NCBI GenBank assembly: GCA_017542245.1
Contig: JAFXXN010000074.1
Coordinates: 25,057 to 89,056, forward strand
DNA from: Lachnospiraceae bacterium
GTDB lineage: Bacteria; Bacillota; Clostridia; Lachnospirales; Lachnospiraceae
Direction of reading: 5' to 3'
Length of the DNA: 64,000 nt
This document shows positions 18,930-26,762 of the stretch, one piece after another. How positions within the stretch are numbered: the stretch's first letter is position 1; each line of letters opens with the position of its first letter. Under the pieces are notes generated by a model. It did not search any database and was not told the origin of the DNA. It saw only the letters and a program-made list of their open reading frames with translations. The position numbers and the translations under genes are program-made.

Positions 18930-20135
18930 ATGCTCTTAAGAAGAATAAAGAATAAGCTGTATAGAGTTAAAAGTGATGTTTTGGCAGATTACTATTTAAG
19001 AAAGCTGAAAAATAGGAAATACTCTGGAAACAGTATCAAAGTAGGGTTTCTGGTTCAGATGCCTGAGCTTTGGGACAAACAAAACAGGATTTATGAGGAA
19101 ATGTTGAAGAGACCTGATTTCAAACCGGTTTTGATAGTAATTCCAGGTTTTGACCTTGAAAAAAACCAACTCAGGCAGTATGGGGTTGAATATGAGTTTT
19201 TCAGAAAGAAGTATCCTGAGTCGTTGCTGTATAAATATGATGATCCGAAATTAAATATTCAGGAAATGGATTATTTGTTTATGCAGAGACCATATGATAT
19301 GTATATGCCGAATGGTTTGAAATCATACGATATAGTTAAATTTGCGAAACTGTGTTATCTGCCATATGGCATGATTTGCTCAGATGTATTTGTTGGGCTC
19401 AACTCAAACAGGGAATTCTTCAGGAATGTTTATGCATACTTCGCAGACAGTGAAGACATGCTGAATGCTGTTAAGAATAAATATAAAAACAGTGTAAAAG
19501 CCGGGATCAGGCATCATGTGTTTTTAGGCTATCCTGAATTGGAAAACTACTTTAATCTTCCTCATACAAGCAAGGCAATAACTGTTACATGGACACCAAG
19601 ATGGACAACTGATAAAACATATGGCGGAAGTAATTTCCTAAAGTATAAAGATAAAATGCTTACTATCCCGGAAAAATACGACGTTAAAATGATTTTCAGA
19701 CCACATCCGTTGATGTTTGAAAACTTTATCAAAACCGGTATTTTCAGTGCTGAACAGGTGGATGAGTACAAAAAGGAACTGAAGGACAAGGGAATTATTC
19801 TTGATATCGGTACTGATATATATGATACTTTCTGTCAGACGGATATCCTTATAACTGATATATCTACTATTATAGGACCGTTCTTTGTAAGTGGAAGGCC
19901 AATCATTTATTGCAACGGGAACATTGAATTAAACAGGCTGTACAGTAAAATGATTGATAATTCATATAGAACTGATACATTTGAGGATATAGAAAAAGCG
20001 CTTTTTAGTATTTTGAATAATCAGGATATCAAAAAAGAAAACAGACAGAATTACATTGGTGAATTGAAAAAGATTCATGACAATGCATCTGTTCGAATTA
20101 CAGATTATATAAAAAAGGATTCAAATAAACAGTAG
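18930..20135 (+). CDS. CDP-glycerol:poly(glycerophosphate) glycerophosphotransferase-family protein
   Basis: This 401-residue protein belongs to the TagB/TagF-like family that transfers polyol-phosphate from CDP-polyol to a wall polymer at the cytoplasmic face. Signature parts are FRPHPLMFEN near 255 with the catalytic-type histidine, the TDIYDTF and ITDISTI segments near 300-320, and SGRPIIY shortly after. The ATG at 18,930 has AAGGAA 11 bases upstream and is preferred to a TTG at 18,909. The TagD-like cytidylyltransferase follows 26 bases downstream, so donor synthesis and transfer are paired. The substrate could be glycerol- or another polyol-phosphate. Confidence 0.83.
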   Translation: MLLRRIKNKLYRVKSDVLADYYLRKLKNRKYSGNSIKVGFLVQMPELWDKQNRIYEEMLKRPDFKPVLIVIPGFDLEKNQLRQYGVEYEFFRKKYPESLLYKYDDPKLNIQEMDYLFMQRPYDMYMPNGLKSYDIVKFAKLCYLPYGMICSDVFVGLNSNREFFRNVYAYFADSEDMLNAVKNKYKNSVKAGIRHHVFLGYPELENYFNLPHTSKAITVTWTPRWTTDKTYGGSNFLKYKDKMLTIPEKYDVKMIFRPHPLMFENFIKTGIFSAEQVDEYKKELKDKGIILDIGTDIYDTFCQTDILITDISTIIGPFFVSGRPIIYCNGNIELNRLYSKMIDNSYRTDTFEDIEKALFSILNNQDIKKENRQNYIGELKKIHDNASVRITDYIKKDSNKQ

Positions 20136-20161
20136 CTCTTATTTGAATTCGGGAGGAATAC

Positions 20162-20647
20162 ATGGAAAAGGAAATTATTGGATATACGGCTGGAGTTTAT
20201 GATTTGTTTCACATCGGACACTTAAATCTTTTAAAAAATGCCAAAGGTCTTTGTGACAGATTGATAGTTGGTGTTACTGTAGATGAACTTGTTCAGTATA
20301 AAGGCAAAAACGCTATGATACCGTATGAGGACAGAGCTGAGATAGTCAGAGCAATTAAGTACGTTGATGCAGTTGTCCCGCAAAAGGACATGGATAAACT
20401 GGCAATGTGTAAAAAGCTTGGAGCATCGTATATGTTTGTTGGTGATGACTGGTATGACACTGAAAAATGGAATAAATACGAAGAAGAGTTTGCCAAGGAA
20501 GGAATCAAAATTATATATTTTCCATACACAGAAGGAATATCTTCGACAAAAATAACTGAAGCCCTGAAGCACGTAAGAGGATGGGTTCAGGAACCAACAA
20601 AAATAACAAAACTTAATATTGATGAGGAGGACGACAATGTTAAATAA
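20162..20647 (+). CDS. TagD-like glycerol-3-phosphate cytidylyltransferase
   Basis: This is a 161-residue cytidylyltransferase that would make a CDP-alcohol such as CDP-glycerol from CTP. GVYDLFHIGHLNLL near 11-24 holds the HxGH motif, and GISSTKI near 122-128 is the second nucleotide motif. TagD itself is about 130 residues; the extra 25 to 30 C-terminal residues (RGWVQEPTK...) are acidic and unassigned. It overlaps the next gene by 11 bases and has GGGAGGA before its start. An ethanolamine-phosphate substrate is possible. Confidence 0.82.
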   Translation: MEKEIIGYTAGVYDLFHIGHLNLLKNAKGLCDRLIVGVTVDELVQYKGKNAMIPYEDRAEIVRAIKYVDAVVPQKDMDKLAMCKKLGASYMFVGDDWYDTEKWNKYEEEFAKEGIKIIYFPYTEGISSTKITEALKHVRGWVQEPTKITKLNIDEEDDNVK

Positions 20648-21683
20648 AGATTTCTGCTTAAGTTCTTACATAGCTTACAGATTTATTTATAAGGATGAGT
20701 ATGAGTTTTATCCTGGAATGAAACATAAACTGTATGAAGCAATACCTGATAAAGACAGAATTCCTGTTACAACTTCAAAAGAAATTGGAACAGAAATTCA
20801 GAAACAGTTTGACGAATTATATAGCAAATATAAAAAGATAGGTATACTGCTTTCTGGTGGTGTTGATTCTGCCATTCTGGCATCTTATCTGAAACCAGGC
20901 AGTAATGCTTATACATTTACTACTACTCTCTCAAGCAGTTTCAATAAAGATGTTGAAAGAGCTGACTATTATTGTAAAAAACTGGGTTTGAATCATATTT
21001 TAATTAATATAAATTTTGAAGATTATAAGCTTTTTACGCCTGTTGTTATGGAAACAAAATGTGCTCCAGTACATTCTATAGAACCGCAGATTTATAAAGC
21101 AGCCTTAATGGCTAAATACATGGGTGATGAACTGATGATTGTTGGAGAGAGTTCTGATCTTATTTTTGGAGGAATGGATCAGTTGCTGTCTAAAGACTGG
21201 GGTTTTGAAGAATTCAAAAAAAGATATACTTTCCTTGAGCCTGAAAAGGTATTGGAAAATCCTGTTGATGTATCAGATCTTTTTGAAAAATACAGACAGA
21301 AAGGGGACAAAATTGATTTCTTAACCTTCATGGATGAGGTTTTCGCTATTGAGTCTTCAAGTTCGTATCTTAATGCTTTCGGAACAGCAAATCTTTCATA
21401 TTATGATCCGTATGCAAAATTGGTTATGAAAGAACCATTGGATTTATACAAGGTCAGAAATGGGGAGCCTAAGTATCTGATAAGAGAATTGTTCCATAGC
21501 ATTTATCCTGAAATAGAAATCCCATTTAAGATACCTATGCCAAGACCAGTAGACAAGATTTTTGAAAACTGGTCTGGCCCAACAAGAGAAGAATTCAGAA
21601 AAGACATTAAGATGAACGAGTTGACAGGAAACCAGAAATGGCAGCTTTGGTGTGCTGAACTGTTTCTGAATCTGAACGAATAA
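20637..21683 (+). CDS. Stand-alone asparagine-synthase-like ATP-dependent ligase
   Basis: The 348-residue protein has the PP-loop ATP pyrophosphatase motif SGGVDS at 73-78 and the family segment VGESSDLIFGGMD near 160. It lacks the N-terminal glutaminase domain of asparagine synthetase, so it would need free ammonia, another amine, or a partner enzyme. The ATG at 20,637 is preceded by GAGGAGG and overlaps the cytidylyltransferase gene. Relatives adenylate a carboxylate and join it to an amine. Context suggests a decoration on the CDP-linked or polymer-linked group, which is inference only. Confidence 0.7.
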   Translation: MLNKDFCLSSYIAYRFIYKDEYEFYPGMKHKLYEAIPDKDRIPVTTSKEIGTEIQKQFDELYSKYKKIGILLSGGVDSAILASYLKPGSNAYTFTTTLSSSFNKDVERADYYCKKLGLNHILININFEDYKLFTPVVMETKCAPVHSIEPQIYKAALMAKYMGDELMIVGESSDLIFGGMDQLLSKDWGFEEFKKRYTFLEPEKVLENPVDVSDLFEKYRQKGDKIDFLTFMDEVFAIESSSSYLNAFGTANLSYYDPYAKLVMKEPLDLYKVRNGEPKYLIRELFHSIYPEIEIPFKIPMPRPVDKIFENWSGPTREEFRKDIKMNELTGNQKWQLWCAELFLNLNE

Positions 21684-21755
21684 GCACATCATTAGAATAT
21701 ATAACTTAAATATATTTAACATAAAACGTTTATAAATTACGAAATATTTCATAAC

Positions 21756-21785
21756 AAAACTCTTGATTATTCAGTCAAGAGTTTT
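21756..21785 (+). terminator. Rho-independent terminator
   Basis: An 11-base stem AAAACTCTTGA/TCAAGAGTTTT encloses an 8-base loop and is followed by TATATAATT. It ends the 18.9-21.7 kb transcription unit before the importer operon promoter. Confidence 0.75.
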
Positions 21786-21833
21786 ATATAATTCATATTA
21801 TTATTTTTAAACCTATAAATTGAATATAACTGA

Positions 21834-21862
21834 TTGACTAAAACTTTATATATAAATATAAT
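21834..21862 (+). promoter_or_regulatory. Sigma-A promoter of the importer operon
   Basis: TTGACT (21,834-21,839), a 17-base spacer and TATAAT (21,857-21,862) form a near-consensus promoter. Transcription would begin near 21,869, leaving a leader of about 54 bases before the binding-protein gene at 21,923. Confidence 0.75.
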
Positions 21863-21922
21863 TAAAGAGTCTCGCATTCAAAAATGCGTATAAAGTCAAC
21901 AAAAATGAATGGAAGTGAAATA

Positions 21923-22915
21923 ATGAAAAAAGCGTTGATAATTATGTTAAGTGTATTAATGACACTTGTAATGTTTACCGGATGCACTCCAAAAGAAAAA
22001 GAAAGAGAAACAATAGTTATTTACAGTGCTGCTAACACGAAAAGATTGGAAAACATGCAGACTATGTTAAGTGAAAAATTCCCTGACTATGATTTTGTTG
22101 TTGAATATCTGGGAACAAGTAAATTAGCTGCCAAGTTAATGGCTGAGGGTACAGATACTGATATTGATATCATTCACGACCTGTCATTTACAAATATGAA
22201 TAAGTTATCTGAGATGGGTTATCTTACAAAACTTGATTGGGTTGATTACTCAAGGTATTACGAGGATGGTAATCCAGCCAGCAAAGATTATGTTATTGAA
22301 TGTAAGGTTTGCGGTGCAGTTGCAGTAAATACCAAGGTGCTAGAAGAAAAAGGCCTGCCTGAACCTACATGTTGGGAAGATTTGTTGAAGCCTGAATACA
22401 AAGGATTAGTTTCAATGAGCGATCCAAAAAGTTCTTCTGCTGGTTATATGTTTGTTAAGATGCTTGCTAACACCTGGGGTGAAGAAAAGTGCTTGGAATA
22501 TTTTGATAAGTTAATGGACAATGTAGCACAGTTACAGTCTGGTGGTAATGGCCCTGCAAACGCTTTGGTTTCAGAAGAAGCAGCTATAGCACTGGTTATG
22601 GCATCAAATGTATCAGAAGCTATAACAGCTGGTGATCCATTGAAATTATTATTCTTTGATGAAGGTGCTCCAGTAGCTTATTATGGACAAACAATTGTGA
22701 AAGGAAAAGATTCCAGACCAATTGTTAAAGAAGTGTTTGATTACCTGATATATGATTTCAGAATCAAGGAAATGGAGATTTATCCTGGTGAGCCTGTAAT
22801 CGTTGGTGTTAAGCAGAATATTGAAAATTATCCAGATGATATCAAGTTAGGTGATATGTCAAATGATACTCTGGAAGCTAAAGAGGCTCTGCTTGCCAAG
22901 TGGACACATTCATAA
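21923..22915 (+). CDS. ABC transporter substrate-binding lipoprotein, Fe3+/2-aminoethylphosphonate-type
   Basis: This 330-residue protein has a lipoprotein signal ending in FTGC (lipidated cysteine at 21) and then a periplasmic-binding fold of the ferric/aminoethylphosphonate group: IVIYSAANTKRLENM near 32 and a YYGQTIVKG segment near 240. GGAAGTGA precedes the ATG at 21,923; an in-frame ATG at 21,884 would place extra residues before a normal signal peptide. ATPase and permease genes follow. The ligand is not readable; iron, aminoethylphosphonate or another small organophosphate are possible. The final gene of the operon favours a compound that is activated by CTP. Confidence 0.85.
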   Translation: MKKALIIMLSVLMTLVMFTGCTPKEKERETIVIYSAANTKRLENMQTMLSEKFPDYDFVVEYLGTSKLAAKLMAEGTDTDIDIIHDLSFTNMNKLSEMGYLTKLDWVDYSRYYEDGNPASKDYVIECKVCGAVAVNTKVLEEKGLPEPTCWEDLLKPEYKGLVSMSDPKSSSAGYMFVKMLANTWGEEKCLEYFDKLMDNVAQLQSGGNGPANALVSEEAAIALVMASNVSEAITAGDPLKLLFFDEGAPVAYYGQTIVKGKDSRPIVKEVFDYLIYDFRIKEMEIYPGEPVIVGVKQNIENYPDDIKLGDMSNDTLEAKEALLAKWTHS

Positions 22916-22933
22916 ATATTTATAAACAATAGC

Positions 22934-22958
22934 GTACTGTGGTTGTCAATCACAGTAC
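22934..22958 (+). terminator. Intercistronic hairpin between binding-protein and ATPase genes
   Basis: GTACTGTG and CACAGTAC form a perfect 8-base stem with a 9-base loop followed by TTTTACC. It probably acts as a partial terminator or RNA-end stabiliser, giving more binding protein than transporter core. Confidence 0.55.
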
Positions 22959-22981
22959 TTTTACCTTTGGAGGAGAATGAT

Positions 22982-23761
22982 ATGTTTGATAAAGACCTTT
23001 TGATTGCTACAGATCTTACAAAAGAATTTGATGATGAATCAATAGCCCTTAATCATGTCAATTTTACTGTAAAGGAAGGAGAGTTTCTTTCTATTTTAGG
23101 ACCATCAGGATGTGGAAAGACTACTATTTTGAGGATACTTGTTGGATTGTTGGAACCGACTTCTGGAAAAGTAACAATGGATGGCAGAGATATTACATAT
23201 GCGTTGCCTTCACAGCGCAATATGGGTATAGTTTTCCAGAGTTATGCTCTTTTTGAGAATATGACTGTATTAGGCAATGTTGAATATGCTTTGAAAATTC
23301 AAAAGGATAAAAGAGCAAATGCCAGTAGAATTGCTACAGAAATGATTGAAAGAATGGGAATAATTGAGCATATTAACAAGAAACCGGCTGAATTGTCAGG
23401 AGGGCAGCAACAGCGAGTTGCTATAGCAAGAACACTTGTATTAAATCCTAAGATTATACTTTTTGATGAACCTATGTCTGCACTAGATGTTGCTACAAGA
23501 TTACAGTTACGACAGGAATTAAAAAACATACAGAAAGAATATGGAACAACAATGATATATGTTACTCATGATCAGGAAGAAGCCTTCTCTATGTCTGATA
23601 GAATAATGGTTATGGAAAAGTCAAAGTTAGTTCAGTTGGATACACCAGTTAATATAATTAAGAATCCTGCCAGTAAGTATGTTGAAGATTTTGTCATAGA
23701 AAATCTTAGAATCAAAATCAATTCTCTGACTAAGTATATCAAGGAGCTAGACAATGAATAA
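22982..23761 (+). CDS. ABC transporter ATP-binding protein (Fe3+/aminoethylphosphonate/spermidine type)
   Basis: This 259-residue ATPase powers import through the permease encoded next. GPSGCGKT at 40-47 is Walker A, ELSGGQQQRVAIAR the signature, LFDEPMSALD the Walker B plus D-loop and VTHDQEEA the H-loop. The ATG at 22,982 has GGAGGAG upstream; the in-frame upstream extension has none and overlaps the hairpin. The regulatory C-terminal domain of many relatives is cut short: only about 40 residues follow the H-loop region. It overlaps the permease start by 8 bases. Confidence 0.93.
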   Translation: MFDKDLLIATDLTKEFDDESIALNHVNFTVKEGEFLSILGPSGCGKTTILRILVGLLEPTSGKVTMDGRDITYALPSQRNMGIVFQSYALFENMTVLGNVEYALKIQKDKRANASRIATEMIERMGIIEHINKKPAELSGGQQQRVAIARTLVLNPKIILFDEPMSALDVATRLQLRQELKNIQKEYGTTMIYVTHDQEEAFSMSDRIMVMEKSKLVQLDTPVNIIKNPASKYVEDFVIENLRIKINSLTKYIKELDNE

Positions 23762-25370
23762 ACATCTTAAAGAAACTGGTCTATCTGCATCAAAGATACT
23801 TGTTTCTGTAGCGCTTTTTAGTTTCATTGTATTACCATTTATAAATATGGTTTTCAAGATAAAGCCATCAGATATACAGTTTATTTTACAGTCAAACATG
23901 TTTGTGAAAGCGTGTCTTAACTCATTGAAAACCTGCCTGGTAACAACTGCTATTTCTGTTTCTTTAGCCTTATCATTGGCTATGATTATTCAGAGAAGTA
24001 ATATAAGGTTTAAGCCATTTTTCACTGTATTCGTAACATTGCCAATGCTTATACCATCTCTTTCAATTGGTACAAGCATGATTGTATTGTTTGGTACAAA
24101 TGGTGTTATAACAAACTTGTTACATCTCAACGGTTCTATATATGGTTATTGGGGAATAGTTATGGGTGCTGTATTGTATTCCTATCCGGTAGCTTTTATC
24201 ATGCTGAATGATGTGTTGAAATATGAAGATGCATCACCTTATGAAGCAGCAGAAGTTTTAGGGTTGAACAAATTTAATAGATTCAGGGCTATCACAGCTC
24301 CATATCTTAAAAAGCCTTTAATAGGAGCGGTTTTTTCGGTTTTTTCAATGACAGTAACTGACTACGGTATTCCTTTAATGATTGGTGGCAAAACAACAAC
24401 GTTAGCTGTTATGATGTATCAGCAAGTAATCGGACAGCTCGAATTTAACAAAGGTAGTGTCATAGGTCTATTTCTTTTAATTCCGGCATTTATAGCGTTT
24501 ATTTATAACGCAATCACTAGCAGTCAGCCAAAGATGAACTTTGTTTCAAAGGAATTTGAAATTAAGAAAGGAGTTCTCAGAGATATCGTTTCATATATAA
24601 TTATAGGTGTTGTTTCACTATTTATAGCGACCTTACTCATAACATTTGTCATGTATGGATTTGTTACAAGATATCCTAGAGACTTGACTCCTACTTTAGC
24701 AAATGTTCAATTTTTCATAAAAATAAAAGGATTACAATACTTAAGAACTACTTTATTTATTTCAGTTTGTGTAGCATTGATTGGAATAGTATTATCGTTT
24801 ACAACAGCTTATCTAACTGCCCGCACTTCTTCCAAGAGCTCTCAATTGTTACACTTAATGTCAATGACATCATTGGCTATCCCAGGACTAGTACTTGGCC
24901 TTGCGTATGTATTCATGTTCAAAGGAACGTTCATCTATGGAACACTGGTTATCATAATATTGGCTAATCTGATGCACTTCTTTGCTTCACCATACCTTAT
25001 GATGTATAATTCACTGGGAAAAATGAACCAGAATCTGGAAGCTGTTGGTTTTACATTGGGAATATCCAGATTAATGATAATAAAGGATGTAATAATTCCT
25101 CAGATAAAGACTACATTCCTAGAAATATTTTCATATTTTTTTGTTAACAGTATGATGACTATATCAGCAGTTTCTTTCCTTTTTAATTATAGAACCAAAC
25201 CAATTTCATTAATGATAGGTCAGTTTGAAGCACAGATGAATCTAGAATGTGCATCTATTGTTTCGTTAGTTATCCTAGGTGTTAATCTAACAATGAAATT
25301 TATTATCTATTTGTTGAAAAAATATGTCAGCAAAACAAGTATAAAGAGAATTAATGTAGTAGAGGGGTAA
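23754..25370 (+). CDS. ABC transporter permease with two fused BPD domains
   Basis: The 538-residue membrane protein has about twelve hydrophobic segments and two permease modules in tandem, as in AfuB/FbpB- and PhnU-like importers. Each module carries an EAA-type coupling loop: YEAAEVLGLNKFNRFRAIT near 162-180 and LEAVGFTLGISRLMI near 430. One polypeptide therefore builds the whole translocation pore and would pair with two copies of the ATPase. It overlaps the ATPase gene and ends 7 bases before the wHTH-cytidylyltransferase gene, with GAGGGG in its last codons serving that gene. Confidence 0.92.
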   Translation: MNKHLKETGLSASKILVSVALFSFIVLPFINMVFKIKPSDIQFILQSNMFVKACLNSLKTCLVTTAISVSLALSLAMIIQRSNIRFKPFFTVFVTLPMLIPSLSIGTSMIVLFGTNGVITNLLHLNGSIYGYWGIVMGAVLYSYPVAFIMLNDVLKYEDASPYEAAEVLGLNKFNRFRAITAPYLKKPLIGAVFSVFSMTVTDYGIPLMIGGKTTTLAVMMYQQVIGQLEFNKGSVIGLFLLIPAFIAFIYNAITSSQPKMNFVSKEFEIKKGVLRDIVSYIIIGVVSLFIATLLITFVMYGFVTRYPRDLTPTLANVQFFIKIKGLQYLRTTLFISVCVALIGIVLSFTTAYLTARTSSKSSQLLHLMSMTSLAIPGLVLGLAYVFMFKGTFIYGTLVIIILANLMHFFASPYLMMYNSLGKMNQNLEAVGFTLGISRLMIIKDVIIPQIKTTFLEIFSYFFVNSMMTISAVSFLFNYRTKPISLMIGQFEAQMNLECASIVSLVILGVNLTMKFIIYLLKKYVSKTSIKRINVVEG

Positions 25371-25377
25371 TATTAAT

Positions 25378-26265
25378 ATGCTTAATGAAAAAGAGTTTAA
25401 AATTCTTACTTATTTACTTGATAATAAACAAGGTGTAACTCAGAATAAAATTGCTAAAGGAACTGGACTGTCAGTTGGTTCTGTTAATAAAACTGTTAAC
25501 TATCTGATCGAATCAAATTGCATTAGCAACTATAATGTTACAGATAAAGGTTTAGAAGCTTTGGAACCATACAGAGTACAGAACGCCTGTTTTATGGCGG
25601 CCGGATTTGGAAGCAGACTGGTTCCAATTACCCTGAACACTCCAAAACCTTTAGTCAGGGTAAGAGGAAAAAGAATAATTGATAGTCTACTTGATGCTTG
25701 TGTCGAAGCAGAAATTCCTAACATATATATTGTTAGGGGGTATTTGAAAGAACAGTTTGATCAGCTTCTTGAGAAATATCCAATGATTCACTTTATTGAT
25801 AATCCTTTGTACAATGAGACAAACAATATATCCAGTGCTTTATTGTTAGGCGATAAAATCTCTAATTCATATATGTTTGAAGCTGATCTCTTGTTAAGCA
25901 ATTCTAAACTCATAACTAAGTATCAGTATGTTTCAAACTATCTTGGTATTTATAAAGAAAGAACAGATGACTATATTTTCAAAATGAAGAACGAACGCAT
26001 TGTTGGTGGGGGAATTGGTGGATTTAATTGTTATCAAGTAGTAGGTATTTCATATTGGAACAGACAGGACGGGTTAAATTTACGGAATAATATTGAAAAC
26101 GTGTTTTATAATGTGCCAGGTGGTAAAGAAAAATTCTTTGGATCTTGTGTAGACTACACAAAGACATATTTAACTGTTCGCCCATGTACAGATGCTGACG
26201 TTGTTGAAATAGATACATTTAGAGAACTTCAGCGGCTTGATCCTGCATATAGAGTGGAATTGTAA
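25378..26265 (+). CDS. Winged-HTH domain fused to LicC/PntC-like cytidylyltransferase
   Basis: Residues 1 to about 65 form a MarR/Lrp-like winged helix (EFKILTYLLDNKQGVTQNKI, then GLSVGSVNKTVNYLIE as recognition helix). Residues 70-295 are a nucleotidyltransferase: AAGFGSRLVPIT at 74-85 with TPKPLV shortly after, EADLLL near 164, and a C-terminal EIDTFRELQRLD that closely resembles the end of LicC, the choline-phosphate cytidylyltransferase. PntC, which activates aminoethylphosphonate, is the other close family. As the last gene of the importer operon it probably activates the imported compound with CTP and may sense it through the wHTH domain. No LicD-type transferase is next to it. Confidence 0.83.
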   Translation: MLNEKEFKILTYLLDNKQGVTQNKIAKGTGLSVGSVNKTVNYLIESNCISNYNVTDKGLEALEPYRVQNACFMAAGFGSRLVPITLNTPKPLVRVRGKRIIDSLLDACVEAEIPNIYIVRGYLKEQFDQLLEKYPMIHFIDNPLYNETNNISSALLLGDKISNSYMFEADLLLSNSKLITKYQYVSNYLGIYKERTDDYIFKMKNERIVGGGIGGFNCYQVVGISYWNRQDGLNLRNNIENVFYNVPGGKEKFFGSCVDYTKTYLTVRPCTDADVVEIDTFRELQRLDPAYRVEL

Positions 26266-26288
26266 ATACTCATATTAAAGATTTCTTA

Positions 26289-26348
26289 TTGACATTTTAA
26301 AATGATAAGATTGCTTTAGTGATGATTCTTTAACAATGTCAAGCAATC
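26289..26348 (+). other. Interleaved inverted repeats, possible pseudoknot
   Basis: TTGACATT (26,289-26,296) is complementary to AATGTCAA (26,335-26,342), and GATTGCTT (26,309-26,316) to AAGCAATC (26,341-26,348). The order A-B-A'-B' is that of an H-type pseudoknot, the two right arms sharing AA. The palindrome CATTTTAAAATG lies inside. No T-run follows, so this is not a standard terminator. It sits just after the wHTH-cytidylyltransferase gene and could be an operator or structured RNA. Confidence 0.3.
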
Positions 26349-26461
26349 ACCAAATATAGTTATAACTAAACATTAAATACATCAAATTATTAGAATTAAT
26401 TCTAAAAGGTTAATGTAATATAACATAGAAGAGAATTCAAAAAAAGCTTTTTTTGTTTTAG

Positions 26462-26575
26462 GTAATACATTATACTTATTACCCTTACTTATCTTATGGA
26501 TTATTTAACGAAGGTAAATTGGATAAAGAATTAGCAGGATTCATTAACAATATAAGAAAGTACAAAAACACATAA
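26462..26575 (+). pseudogene. Short reading-frame remnant, origin unknown
   Basis: Thirty-seven codons are open from after a TAG at 26,459 to a TAA at 26,573 (YLSYGLFNEGKLDKEL in the middle, ending KYKNT). There is no start codon or ribosome-binding site. The composition looks protein-like, as if it were the tail of a lost gene, but I do not recognise the family with any certainty. Apart from hairpins and the promoter below, nothing else is seen between 26,266 and 26,762. Confidence 0.25.
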
Positions 26576-26625
26576 GTGAGCTATAGATATAGATGAATAA
26601 ATAATCTGTGAAAATTGTTGTGAAA

Positions 26626-26646
26626 ATTGATGCTTATTGCATCAAT
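26626..26646. repeat. Inverted repeat (hairpin)
   Basis: ATTGATGC and GCATCAAT form a perfect 8-base stem with a 5-base loop. No T-run follows on the plus strand. Role unknown. Confidence 0.35.
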
Positions 26647-26666
26647 AATAAATACTGATATAAAAG

Positions 26667-26705
26667 AAAGCCTCAATAACAAAGAAATCAAAAGGCTTTT
26701 TTATG
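26667..26705 (+). terminator. Weak rho-independent terminator
   Basis: AAAGCCT (26,667-26,673) pairs with AGGCTTT (26,693-26,699) across a long 19-base loop, followed by TTT. It lies upstream of the BspA-like gene promoter. Confidence 0.4.
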
Positions 26706-26723
26706 TGCAGATACTAATGATAA

Positions 26724-26732
26724 TGATATAAT
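26724..26732 (+). promoter_or_regulatory. Extended -10 promoter of the BspA-like gene
   Basis: TGATATAAT is a perfect extended -10 element. The ribosome-binding site AAGGAG follows at 26,749-26,754, ahead of the ATG at 26,763. Confidence 0.5.
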
Positions 26733-26762
26733 CTAATTGCTAGATTACAAGGAGTTTTGTTT

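Noticed and set aside
23299-23529. Minus-strand frame opposite the ABC ATPase signature region
   Set aside because: It lies within a clearly conserved ATPase gene and has no independent start signals.
26289-26320. TTGACA at 26,289 as a -35 promoter element
   Set aside because: No acceptable -10 sequence lies 16 to 18 bases downstream; the motif is better explained as one arm of an inverted repeat.
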